Assembly: GCF_001742305.1 (NCBI RefSeq)
Contig: NZ_MJAT01000033.1
Span: 124,001-188,000, forward strand
DNA from: Desulfuribacillus stibiiarsenatis
GTDB lineage: Bacteria > Bacillota > Bacilli > Desulfuribacillales > Desulfuribacillaceae
DNA: 64,000 bases
Direction of reading: 5' to 3'
Shown here: piece after piece, positions 23,104-31,801 of the stretch
Layout of the letters: each line of letters starts with the position of its first letter
Position numbering within the stretch: the first letter of the stretch is position 1
The notes under the pieces: model-generated
Databases searched by the model: none
What the model was told of the DNA's origin: nothing
What the model saw: only the letters and a program-made list of their open reading frames with translations
Made by a program: the position numbers and the translations under genes

Positions 23104-25325
23104 TCCGCACCGTCCTCCGTAATGTTAATTGCAGGAGCAGGAGCAGGAAATTTATTACTGATATTTTTGGCAAAGATAAATATACCCTTATCCTCAAACT
23201 CTTTACAAATAGAAGAGTATTTCGTCTTATCATTACAACCATCAAAAAGAGTCTGGCGTTTTTGCTTTGCTGCGTCATCAAATAGATACATGATAACTTT
23301 GCTCTTAAATGTGGCAATAAACTTTTGTGGGTCAATAGGCTCAGTTTCAGGAACGATTTTCTTTGACAGGAAATAAGGGCCAAGCAACTTATCCTCATTC
23401 AACTTATATGAAAGAAGTTCAGTATTTATTGCTTTACGCAATTCATTCCACTCAACGATTCTCTTGTTTACACCTTTACCAAGTTCAACAGTTTTACCTG
23501 CTATTTTTTCTTCGCTATCATCAATACCTAAATAAGTGAAGTCCCATCTACGTTTGAATGCAGTATCCATCGGGAATACGCCTTGGTCAGCACTATTCAT
23601 AGTTGCCCAGATAAACATATTATCTGGGATTTTGATTTCAGAATACTCTTGTGGCTTTCCACCTAATTCTTTAGCAAGATATTTTTTAATGTCCTCAGAT
23701 GTCTGAATAGCATATTCACTGACATTATCCTCATCACGGTCTAATAACTGGAATATATCACCAAATACAGCTGCAACATTCGATCTGTTGATTTCTTCAA
23801 CAATTAATAAATATGGCTTAGGATTTTCTGACTTAGCATTTTTAAGTGCTTTAACATACGTCCTCATAAATGGGCCAGGAACGTATTCATATGCAATTTC
23901 ACTAGCAGGCCTATTATTTGAAATCAGATTTACATATGGCCTAATCGCACGACCATGATTTCGTTCAACGCTATTATCACCACTAGCATCAGAGCCATCT
24001 TTTTTCTTAGTTTTAAACTTGTCATCATTATATAGCCCTAGCAAAAGTGGTAAGCGAGTTAAATCGCCATCTTTAAATTTGTCATATAGCAAATTATATT
24101 TTTCTTGAGCCGTTTTATCATCCAATAGAACTGTTAAAACATCCCTCTCATCTTCGCTTCCAATCAGATTCTCTACTGCATCCACCACCATCGTAGGCTT
24201 GTAAGTTCCCACAAAGTTAGCATACGAATAGTCGGGATGGAAAGTCACACGTTCGTACTCGCCACCATTTTCAAACAAGATATCCTTATCTCGATTTAAA
24301 GTATAACTTTTGCCTGTTCCGGGAGCACCAAAGATAATTCTATTATGGTGGAATTTATCAGTTTGATATCCTGTTTTAAATTTTATGGATTCGGCACTAG
24401 AAGGATTAGTAAGATAGTTGCCATTGGATTCATGTACCGTATCTGCTCTACCCTGTACTTCTTCATACTCGTCAATTCCTACAATTTTTGTAGTACTTAG
24501 AGACAGGAATGTAGAAACACGTTTTTGATAATCGGCAAGTCTTAGATCTGGATCGTTTGAATAAGTAACTGTTCCACGCGAATAATTCAAATATGGATTA
24601 GTTCCATCACTTAGCGAGGTTTTCAGAACTCGTAATGAACCCTTGGCTTCTTTATCACCATTAATGTCTACTGGTGCGGTGGTAGTTAAAAGTTTACGAT
24701 AGATGCTATCTTGATTAAAAATTACATCTTGACCGCTATCATCAAGTTTAAATACTGCTGTTTCTGACATAGCCGTTAATACGGACTTAAGTAATTTATC
24801 TTCACGTTCACTTGTGGCAACATTCAATCCTAACCAATTAAGCAAAACTTCCTTATACTTCTCCTCTGTCACAGCCATAGCGACATCAATAATATCCATA
24901 TTCAAAGTAAAATGTATCTCTTTTGGATATCTCACACCGCCTGTTCTCTCAGAACTAACAGGCTTAGTATTATCCTGAAAAACAATTTCCCCCAATTTCC
25001 AATACAGTTCAAACGCTACAATTAGAGCTTCCATTTGCGATTTTAATAGTTGATTGTTATTCACTGTTTGGCGAAATTGATCATCCGAAACGCCATGAGC
25101 ACTATACACTGGCGAAGAGTATGCAACAAGCTTATTCATGAGTTCATCCGAAATACGAATTGACTCACCATCTTGAACCGAATACTTTACTTCTGCCGGA
25201 CGTCCTTCACTCTTCCAAATCAAAATAAAAAGGGCAAGTGTCGCTTTAACATTGGGCAAAGACGACTTAATGCCAAGTTTTAAATCTATATCTTTATAAA
25301 TTAACATGTTTCCTGGCCTTTGCAT
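23100..25325 (-). CDS. McrB-like AAA+ restriction motor subunit
   Basis: The 741-residue protein has AAA+ Walker A GAPGTGKSYT (from about residue 333), Walker B LLIVEEINR (about 503) and the McrB-type N-X-X-D-equivalent loop ATMNSADQGVFPMDTAF. The C-terminus is AAA+ lid. The N-terminal about 320 residues are probably the DNA-recognition part; the family is not clear. It starts with ATG behind AAGGAGG and overlaps the C5-methyltransferase by 32 nt. It resembles LlaJI R1 and BsuMI YdiS; GTP use is inferred from McrB. Confidence 0.88.
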   Translation of the reverse strand: MQRPGNMLIYKDIDLKLGIKSSLPNVKATLALFILIWKSEGRPAEVKYSVQDGESIRISDELMNKLVAYSSPVYSAHGVSDDQFRQTVNNNQLLKSQMEALIVAFELYWKLGEIVFQDNTKPVSSERTGGVRYPKEIHFTLNMDIIDVAMAVTEEKYKEVLLNWLGLNVATSEREDKLLKSVLTAMSETAVFKLDDSGQDVIFNQDSIYRKLLTTTAPVDINGDKEAKGSLRVLKTSLSDGTNPYLNYSRGTVTYSNDPDLRLADYQKRVSTFLSLSTTKIVGIDEYEEVQGRADTVHESNGNYLTNPSSAESIKFKTGYQTDKFHHNRIIFGAPGTGKSYTLNRDKDILFENGGEYERVTFHPDYSYANFVGTYKPTMVVDAVENLIGSEDERDVLTVLLDDKTAQEKYNLLYDKFKDGDLTRLPLLLGLYNDDKFKTKKKDGSDASGDNSVERNHGRAIRPYVNLISNNRPASEIAYEYVPGPFMRTYVKALKNAKSENPKPYLLIVEEINRSNVAAVFGDIFQLLDRDEDNVSEYAIQTSEDIKKYLAKELGGKPQEYSEIKIPDNMFIWATMNSADQGVFPMDTAFKRRWDFTYLGIDDSEEKIAGKTVELGKGVNKRIVEWNELRKAINTELLSYKLNEDKLLGPYFLSKKIVPETEPIDPQKFIATFKSKVIMYLFDDAAKQKRQTLFDGCNDKTKYSSICKEFEDKGIFIFAKNISNKFPAPAPAINITEDGAE

Positions 25326-26400
25326 ATGTAGTATCCTCCTTATAGACTTCTATATCCTTCATAATTACCCGAGCAATGGCTTTAGCCAATGAAGGTGGAA
25401 CAGCATTTCCTACCTGCTTCATTTGAGATCCTTTAGTACCAACAAAGCGAAAAGAGTCTGGGAAAGACTGTATGCGAGCCGCTTCACGAACAGTAATTGC
25501 ACGATTCAAAAAAGGATGTGTAAACTTTCCTGATGATGGAGTATCAAACCGTGTCGTAATGGTAACAGATATTTCATTTTTTTTCATACGGGTCCAAGTA
25601 CCACTATAAATAGATTTTGTTAAGTGCTCTTCTGGAAGAACTTCCTTGCCACTATTTGGTGGAATCAATGACAACCTTTCTAAAGCTAAAGCAGAATGAT
25701 TAGTTGCAACGTGATTATATAAAATAGTTGATTCTTTTCTCAAAGTTTCTTGATAAGAACTTTGTGGCGGGTTTCTGTATTCTTGTTTTTCAGATCCCTC
25801 ACCAGAATTCAAGTAAGCTAAATCACTTATTGCATCCCATATTGTTACTTTACCTTCTTGTGGTTTTGGAAGTGAAGGAGCAACATCTCCTTGCTTACCA
25901 ATAATTATCGCACGTTTTCTATTTTGTGGCACTCCATAATCTGAAGCATTCAACATTCCCATGTTTAATTCGTAACCCATGTCATTAAAGATTTGCTCTA
26001 GTTCATTCTTAAAATAACCGCGTTCAGCAGTAAGTAAATTAGGGACATTTTCCATTACAAAGTACTTTGGACGTACTTTCTCAACAACTCTCACAAAAGA
26101 TTTAAAAAGGAAATTACGTTCATCTTGAATTGTTTTTCTCTGACCCTTTTGAGAAAACCCTTGACATGGTGGCCCTCCGATAATGACATCTATTTCCCCT
26201 AAATACCTTGAAAATGTTTTTTCAAAATCTACAGTTGTTATATCGGCCACTAGCATATCCGTATTAGGATGGTTTATTTTATAAGCATCTGCTATTGAGA
26301 AATCATACTCATTCGCAAATACTACATCAAATCCCATCTGTTCAAATCCCAAAGACATTCCTCCAACACCAGCAAATAAATCGATTACTTTAGGCTTCAT
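25294..26400 (-). CDS. DNA cytosine-C5 methyltransferase
   Basis: The frame opens at 26433, but the ATG at 26400 gives the canonical start MKPKVIDLFAGVGG and is used here (368 residues). Motif I is FAGVGG (9-14). Motif IV is PPCQGFSQKG with the catalytic Cys near 79. Motif VI is ENV and motif X is near VGNAVPPSLAKAIA. The variable region between VIII and IX (about 190-280) sets the target sequence. It overlaps the preceding amino-methyltransferase by 11 nt. It should protect host DNA from the LlaJI-like nuclease. Confidence 0.93.
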   Translation of the reverse strand: MKPKVIDLFAGVGGMSLGFEQMGFDVVFANEYDFSIADAYKINHPNTDMLVADITTVDFEKTFSRYLGEIDVIIGGPPCQGFSQKGQRKTIQDERNFLFKSFVRVVEKVRPKYFVMENVPNLLTAERGYFKNELEQIFNDMGYELNMGMLNASDYGVPQNRKRAIIIGKQGDVAPSLPKPQEGKVTIWDAISDLAYLNSGEGSEKQEYRNPPQSSYQETLRKESTILYNHVATNHSALALERLSLIPPNSGKEVLPEEHLTKSIYSGTWTRMKKNEISVTITTRFDTPSSGKFTHPFLNRAITVREAARIQSFPDSFRFVGTKGSQMKQVGNAVPPSLAKAIARVIMKDIEVYKEDTTYAKARKHVNL

Positions 26401-27121
26401 TTGGCACCGCCTCAATACGCTTAGATGCTGCATTAAAATAATCTTTATCTAACTCAATTCCTATAAAGTTTCTATTATGTCTTTTCGCAGCTACTCCAGT
26501 TGTGCCGCTTCCCATAAATGGGTCTAAGACAGTATCACCCTCAACAGATAAAATTTCCACAAAATGTTCCATTAATTGTTCCGGCTTTTGAGTAGGGTGC
26601 TTACCATATTTTTTCTCCCCATTTGGTGTAATTGAGGTTTCTATAAAATCATGTATTAAACGCCCCTCGTTATTAAATGTACCTGTACGTGTCCTATATG
26701 TGAAGTATAACCATACTTCAGTTGAATTGACAAAATGGAGGTTCATATTTCGTGGCATTGGATTTAACTTATGCCAAATACCTGTAGTCTTATAATAAAA
26801 TCCACTTTTTTCTGCAAGCCTAATCAACGTTTCAACTTTAATAATTGCCATGAAAACGATCATGGAACCACCTTTTTTTAATACCCTAGCAGACTCCATA
26901 AAAAGGTTGTCCATTGATTTTTGCCAATCATCAAAATCAAGGTCATCCCAACCAGCTGCTCCAAAAAAATTTTCTCTCATTTTCACAAGATTAGTATCTC
27001 TATTTTTCATAAAATTCCCTAAATTATATGGGGGATCGGTTATTATCAAATCAACTGATGCATCGTCTAGTTGCTTCATCGTTTCGATACAATCACCGTT
27101 GTGTAAACGTATTTCTGCCAT
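26390..27121 (-). CDS. Site-specific DNA amino-methyltransferase (beta-class, N4-C or N6-A)
   Basis: The 243-residue protein has motif IV DPPY (29-32) before motif I DPFMGSGTTGVAA (about 201-213), the order of beta-class DNA methylases; KHPTQKP (about 179-185) is the usual link. DPPY allows either N6-adenine or N4-cytosine. RBS GGAAGG is 8 nt before ATG. It lies 20 nt after the HTH gene and overlaps the C5-methyltransferase. Two MTases of different chemistry in one system suggest an asymmetric site or two-strand protection. Confidence 0.9.
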   Translation of the reverse strand: MAEIRLHNGDCIETMKQLDDASVDLIITDPPYNLGNFMKNRDTNLVKMRENFFGAAGWDDLDFDDWQKSMDNLFMESARVLKKGGSMIVFMAIIKVETLIRLAEKSGFYYKTTGIWHKLNPMPRNMNLHFVNSTEVWLYFTYRTRTGTFNNEGRLIHDFIETSITPNGEKKYGKHPTQKPEQLMEHFVEILSVEGDTVLDPFMGSGTTGVAAKRHNRNFIGIELDKDYFNAASKRIEAVPNEA

Positions 27122-27141
27122 AAAGCTCTTCCTTCCAAAAC

Positions 27142-27330
27142 TTATTCTATCGCGCTTTTTCCACTCTTAATCCATTCATCAACTTCTGAAAGTTTAAACT
27201 TCCACTGCCGACCAATTTTATGAGCAGGGATATCAGTTTTTTTTATCCAATTTCGGATTGTATCTTTTGTAACCCCTAAATATTCTGAAATTTCCTCAAG
27301 GTTTGACCATTTTTCATTCATCTCATTCAT
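27142..27330 (-). CDS. Excisionase-like HTH protein, probable R-M controller
   Basis: The protein has about 62 residues (start MNEMNEKWSNLEE at 27330, chosen because GAGGTG lies 6 nt upstream; the frame runs to 27372). It holds an HTH_17/MerR-type fold: LEEISEYLGVTKDTIRNWIK, then DIPAHKIGRQWKFKLSEVDEWI. It is the first gene of the restriction-modification operon, 20 nt before the first methyltransferase, a position typical of controller proteins. DNA target unknown. A direct role in excision is less likely. Confidence 0.75.
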   Translation of the reverse strand: MNEMNEKWSNLEEISEYLGVTKDTIRNWIKKTDIPAHKIGRQWKFKLSEVDEWIKSGKSAIE

Positions 27331-27372
27331 TTCATTCACCTCGGACATCAAACTGGTGATAATTATTAACAA

Positions 27373-28162
27373 ACTATTATAACATAAAAGTCTATGAATA
27401 TAAATCTTTTAATATAAAAGCGCATTATTAAATATAAATAGATGGTAATAGATAATAATAAGCACTGATAGATATTGTTTATATTAAATAATTATTATTT
27501 CAATTCCATCTATCATATCGAACCCATATGGTTAGGACATTTGTTATTTATTACATCCATCCTATCTCCGCACCCTACAACCACTCCTTCAGTCGATATG
27601 TTTCTCCAATTAATAAAAACAAGGATTTCCAAGGCTAAGAGCACCCACCGCGCGACCGGCAGAATGTTTCCCAATCTCGAAAACCCTTTATTTATCAGTG
27701 TTTTGTATAGCCCTATTTCTCTACCCTTGACATCAAGGCAACACACTCAACATGTGTGCTGTGTGTAGTAAAGCTTAATAACTTCTCACATTCTTGCTCA
27801 TAATTCTTTCGTTATTTTTTGAGCCATTAAACTATTGTTCCATCCTATTCATTCTGTCCCCTTTGACTATTTCTAATAGTTTTAAATCGATAATATCACC
27901 AGTCCTTAATCAAATATTAGGAGGTTCCAGCATCAAAGCTGTTGGTATCATAGGATAGGATTATACAACGATATATTAAATTATATATTTTTTCAATAAA
28001 TTTCCTTATTCGACGAATTATTACAAACATCGACAAAGGGTTTTTAAAGCCATTGTCGAAGAATACAATAAAATTAGTTGTTACTAATATGAAATTGTTC
28101 TTTACTTGGATTGGATGGAAATATTAAATATTTAAATATTCTACATTTGAGGAGAGAAGATT
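27373..28162. other. Gene-free stretch upstream of the restriction operon
   Basis: There are 790 bases with short overlapping open frames in both strands (27475-27768 and 27513-27746), but no family, ribosome binding site or conserved motif could be recognised. It presumably carries the promoters of the divergent restriction operon and the 374-residue gene. Confidence 0.4.
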
Positions 28163-29287
28163 ATGAATTATGTTAAAAAGAAAGAGTTAATTCAACTATT
28201 AGACAGAGTTAGCGAAATAGATAAAATAGTATTCGAAACGGTTAACGGTGAAGAATATGCAGCTAGTAATGAAGATATTTTAGTAGAAGGATTAAGGGAG
28301 CCGTTTCAAAAACTTATTCCAAAAACAACTTGGACAAAATATGATTATGCAATTAAGTACGGCCAACTAACACTGTTGGGTATCCAAAAAGATGCCGATG
28401 GACAATCTCAGTTAATTATCGGTATAGATGAAGAAGAAACAACATTCATTACAACGACAGAGGCATTATTCCAATTATTCGAACGAATACACATGGGGAA
28501 CTACTCTTCTTTTCTTATGGAATCTGATGAGAATTTCGATTTGTTAAATTATAACTTTAAATATTGGTTTAAAGGAAAATTAGCGGACACAGATGTGCTA
28601 CTTAGAACAGTTATTGAAAAAGGGCAACCCATAGCTAGATGTTTTGCTTCCCAGCGATATCAACAAATAGATAATCACATACTAATGTATTGCACTGTTT
28701 GGGCACTAGATACATTAAAGTTTAATTTCAAACTTACCTCACAGAAAGTAATGCATTCAAGCATGAAATTAAGTTTTGAATCAGATAAAATATTTGATAT
28801 AGATGGCATCGGTAAGTTATCATATGGGTTTTCAGTTATTAACTCAGAATCTAAATCGCATTCTGTAGAACTTCTACCAACTTGTAATATCCAAAATGTA
28901 GACGGTACTAGAGTCAGTATTATTCTTGATAGAACAATTAAAATTCGCCACTTAGGTAATAGTATAGAGCCAGTCATTAAAAAAATACTTGAGCTAAAAC
29001 ATTTACCCGAGCATGTAGAAAGAGCGATAGAAGTCATTATTTCAGTTAAAAATGAGAAAATAAATCCTTTTTTAGCTTATAAAATTCAACAATCACTGAT
29101 TGATATAATCGGGAAAAAGGCTTTTAGTACATATATCGATAAATATACACAAGTCTCGTCAGAGAACACATATTCTCTATTAGAGTTTTTCGGCAGACTA
29201 CACGAGATTCCTGTTCAGAATGAAGACAAGCAGATTCTAATCGAAAGCTTATATTGGTCAACTTTAAATTCTTTTTCAAAAAAATAG
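28163..29287 (+). CDS. Unrecognised 374-residue protein
   Basis: A strong RBS (GAGGAGAGAAG) precedes the ATG. The protein is mixed alpha/beta and mainly hydrophilic, without signal peptide, membrane helix, nuclease or ATPase motif that I can identify. Its N-terminal 30 residues (ELIQLLDRVSEIDKIVF) and C-terminal helices (AYKIQQSLIDIIGKKAF) look like oligomer or DNA-contact segments. It is monocistronic in the accessory region between the restriction operon and the reverse-transcriptase relic. Phage, plasmid or defence origin are all possible. Confidence 0.5.
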   Translation: MNYVKKKELIQLLDRVSEIDKIVFETVNGEEYAASNEDILVEGLREPFQKLIPKTTWTKYDYAIKYGQLTLLGIQKDADGQSQLIIGIDEEETTFITTTEALFQLFERIHMGNYSSFLMESDENFDLLNYNFKYWFKGKLADTDVLLRTVIEKGQPIARCFASQRYQQIDNHILMYCTVWALDTLKFNFKLTSQKVMHSSMKLSFESDKIFDIDGIGKLSYGFSVINSESKSHSVELLPTCNIQNVDGTRVSIILDRTIKIRHLGNSIEPVIKKILELKHLPEHVERAIEVIISVKNEKINPFLAYKIQQSLIDIIGKKAFSTYIDKYTQVSSENTYSLLEFFGRLHEIPVQNEDKQILIESLYWSTLNSFSKK

Positions 29288-29744
29288 ATTTTAGACTTAC
29301 TTTACAAAGTGGATTTAAATAGCCTCTTTGCATTTTGTGTGTATTTTAAACAAAAGTACTATCAACACTAAACACTCCTGCCAAACGAAGAAACCAATCT
29401 TATAGTAACTATACAGCCAACAAATTACATAGTTATCTAATCAATTGTTTTTTATTCTACCTTTACTTACATATAGGTAATGTGCTACTTTACGTTATCG
29501 TAAAAACTTATCTTTTATCTATTCTAACAAGCGACACAGCACTCATCAGTAAACTGCAGCCAATCATCACTCACCTTCTTGGGCAATCCTAGCATGGGTG
29601 GAACATGTGAGGAGATGACAGGGAGTACATTGTTATTGGAATGACATTTGCTCTATATCAATCGGAAGACACAGAATTGTATTATTTTGTAACATTAGTT
29701 ATCAATAATAATGTGAACAGTTATTTTTAGAAAAAGGTGATAAA
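29288..29744. other. Gene-free stretch before the reverse-transcriptase relic
   Basis: I found no credible coding region, repeat or RNA gene in these 457 bases. Confidence 0.4.
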
Positions 29745-30532
29745 ATGACTACAACTGTTGATCTTATTGAAAGGGGTTACTTCCCTCAGGAGTTACCACC
29801 CCTTTTTCAACTAATTTACAGCCAAAATTACCGATGCTACAGCCTACAAGCAATTGTAGAGTTAAAAGAAGCAGATATATTTCTTATGACATACCTAGAC
29901 TTAAGCTCCAAAGACGTCATCTATCTATTCCTTATTCCATTACACCACATAAAACTATGTGAAGCAATCGAGGCTAATTGAACAAACATACAGACACATT
30001 ATGCCAAATCACAAATATCAATAAGCACTCCTGTTGTTTCGACTACACGTGCAGTCACACCAAATAGAGGTTTTGAAGACGTGGTTTTTGAAAGAATTCT
30101 TCGCTCGTCTAGTAGCAGGGTATTACTTAGAACTGATATATCTCGTTATTACTCGACAATCTACACCCATAGTATACCCTTGGCGGTTCATACAAAGGCC
30201 TTTTGCTAAAAGAAATAGGCAAAATTCGCACTACGGTAATCTGTTAGACGAATGTATGCGTAATTGCCAAAGATGGGCAAACAATAGGAATTCCAATCGA
30301 CCCTGATACCTTTTTAATAGTATCAGCAATCATAGGCTCAGAAATTAATTTCCTTTTTTCAACAATGTGTAAGGCAAGTAAGGGGTTTAGATTCGTAGAT
30401 GATTACTATTTATATTTCGAATCAATGTCTGATGCTGAACAAGCTTGCTCAGCCCTGCATAAAACTAAACTAGAGTTGATAACCTTTCTCTTATCAGTAT
30501 TAATTATGGAGAAATTCAGAATAATAGTATAA
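29745..30532 (+). pseudogene. Broken reverse transcriptase gene (antiphage-type RT)
   Basis: Frame 1 encodes MTTTVDLIERGYFPQELPPL, typical of the N-terminus of bacterial defence RTs. At 29979-29981 a TGA stands where Trp is expected, and the same frame continues with RT motif A, LLRTDISRYYSTIYTHSIPL (stop at 30207). One extra T near 30201-30204 and one extra A near 30269-30271 move the reading frame to motif B (QDGQTIGIPIDPDTFLIVS) and motif C (FVDDYYLYF). The gene then ends at 30532, losing the whole thumb and C-terminal part. The RT class is not assigned. Confidence 0.8.
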
Positions 30533-30567
30533 ATAAGTTAAGACTGCTTTAAAGGGGGCAAACTTTT

Positions 30568-31728
30568 ATGGAGCATGGGAGATATGGATTAACATTAACT
30601 AGAACAGTTAATGAAGTATTCGACCCTTGGGAACTTTCTAACTTTATTAATAATTTCGGAAACGAATACTATAAATTAGACCTGTTAAGAACTATCTCGA
30701 AAGAGTTACAACATGGAATATCGCCTAGAAACCTTTTAATTTTAAATAATCCTATTAAAAGAAAATACTTCAACTTTGAGTATGTTGATTTGACAAAAGA
30801 TAATCAGTTTTTTGCGTTTCAATCAATTGGATATCCTATAACTTTATACCCTAATAAGACGATATTAAAAATATCAATACTGATTAGATTGTATAAGAGA
30901 TTGAATGCAATACTTACACGTAATATCTCTACCAGTATACTATTTCGAGCCTCCAAATTAATAGGTGATTCTTTTACTGATGCTCTTGACGAATTAACAT
31001 CTGCGGCAATTAGAAATTTACCAAAGACTGCTACTGGAACATTAAAGAATAATATTTCGAATCAAAAGAAGGAATTGGAAAGTGAATTTAACGAATACCT
31101 TAAATACGAACATGACATAGATGATTACATTACTATTTTGGATAAAAATAAAAATGACAATGTCACTTCGTTAGAAAAGTTTCCTTTATACTTTAATAGT
31201 TTTTTTGAAGCTTTTAATAAAATTCAGAAGCCATTAATTGGAGTTTATTTAGAGGAAGAAAATAAAGTTAAAATTCTCTGCTCCGACCATTTGAAAAAAA
31301 GAAAAGAAACGTTACCTGAACTCGACTTTAAGAGCTTCGGACATAACAGCCCTTCTTTCTTTGATGTATTACCTAATGTGGCTCAAGTGGGAAAAACTAT
31401 TTATGACGCAACCCAAGAGCAAAAAGTAAGGAACGAACAAATTAAAACAGAGCAACTTACTCAAGAATATATAGTTGAAAAAATTGAAACCGAAAAAGTT
31501 AAAAGAAAGTTTCTTGAAGAACACATAAAAAATCTGCAACAAAAGAATTCAACTCAAAGCAATAAAATAGGTACAATCGATCAAGAAATTATTAATATTC
31601 CTGCTACCCAAATTAAGATTCAAGCTTTTGACGCATACAATCAGCAAGCGAAAAGCCTGAACGACTTACTAAGAAAAAACAAACTTATTGTAAGTAAGTA
31701 CGAAAATAGAGTTGATCAAAAAGCATAG
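30568..31728 (+). CDS. Unrecognised 386-residue protein with C-terminal coiled coil
   Basis: RBS AAAGGGGGC lies 9 nt before ATG. Residues about 1-150 are mixed alpha/beta (a helical region at 90-150). Residues about 265-345 are strongly charged with Gln/Lys/Glu heptads (EQKVRNEQIKTEQLTQEYIV and following), predicting a coiled coil. No membrane helix, nuclease or ATPase motif is evident. It follows the RT relic by 35 nt in the same direction and may be the intact partner of a lost defence system, or an independent defence or phage protein. Function unknown. Confidence 0.5.
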   Translation: MEHGRYGLTLTRTVNEVFDPWELSNFINNFGNEYYKLDLLRTISKELQHGISPRNLLILNNPIKRKYFNFEYVDLTKDNQFFAFQSIGYPITLYPNKTILKISILIRLYKRLNAILTRNISTSILFRASKLIGDSFTDALDELTSAAIRNLPKTATGTLKNNISNQKKELESEFNEYLKYEHDIDDYITILDKNKNDNVTSLEKFPLYFNSFFEAFNKIQKPLIGVYLEEENKVKILCSDHLKKRKETLPELDFKSFGHNSPSFFDVLPNVAQVGKTIYDATQEQKVRNEQIKTEQLTQEYIVEKIETEKVKRKFLEEHIKNLQQKNSTQSNKIGTIDQEIINIPATQIKIQAFDAYNQQAKSLNDLLRKNKLIVSKYENRVDQKA

Positions 31729-31751
31729 TTCCAAAAGAATTATAAAGAGAA

Positions 31752-31776
31752 AAAGAGGGGTTCGCAGCCCCTCTTT
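31752..31776. terminator. Bidirectional terminator between accessory region and rlmD
   Basis: AAAGAGGGG (31752-31760) and CCCCTCTTT (31768-31776) with a 7-nt loop. It terminates the 386-residue gene and, on the other strand, rlmD. Confidence 0.85.
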
Positions 31777-31801
31777 GCTATTTCGCCAATACATCTCCGA
31801 T

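Noticed and set aside
27475-27768. Overlapping open frames on both strands in the gap upstream of the restriction operon
   Set aside because: No RBS, no recognised family and mutual overlap; listed only as a gene-free stretch.
30034-30306. A 90-codon frame in the RT region as an independent gene
   Set aside because: Its C-terminal part carries RT-like residues (AKRN ... GNLLDECMRNC) that link motifs A and B, so it is one frame of the broken RT.
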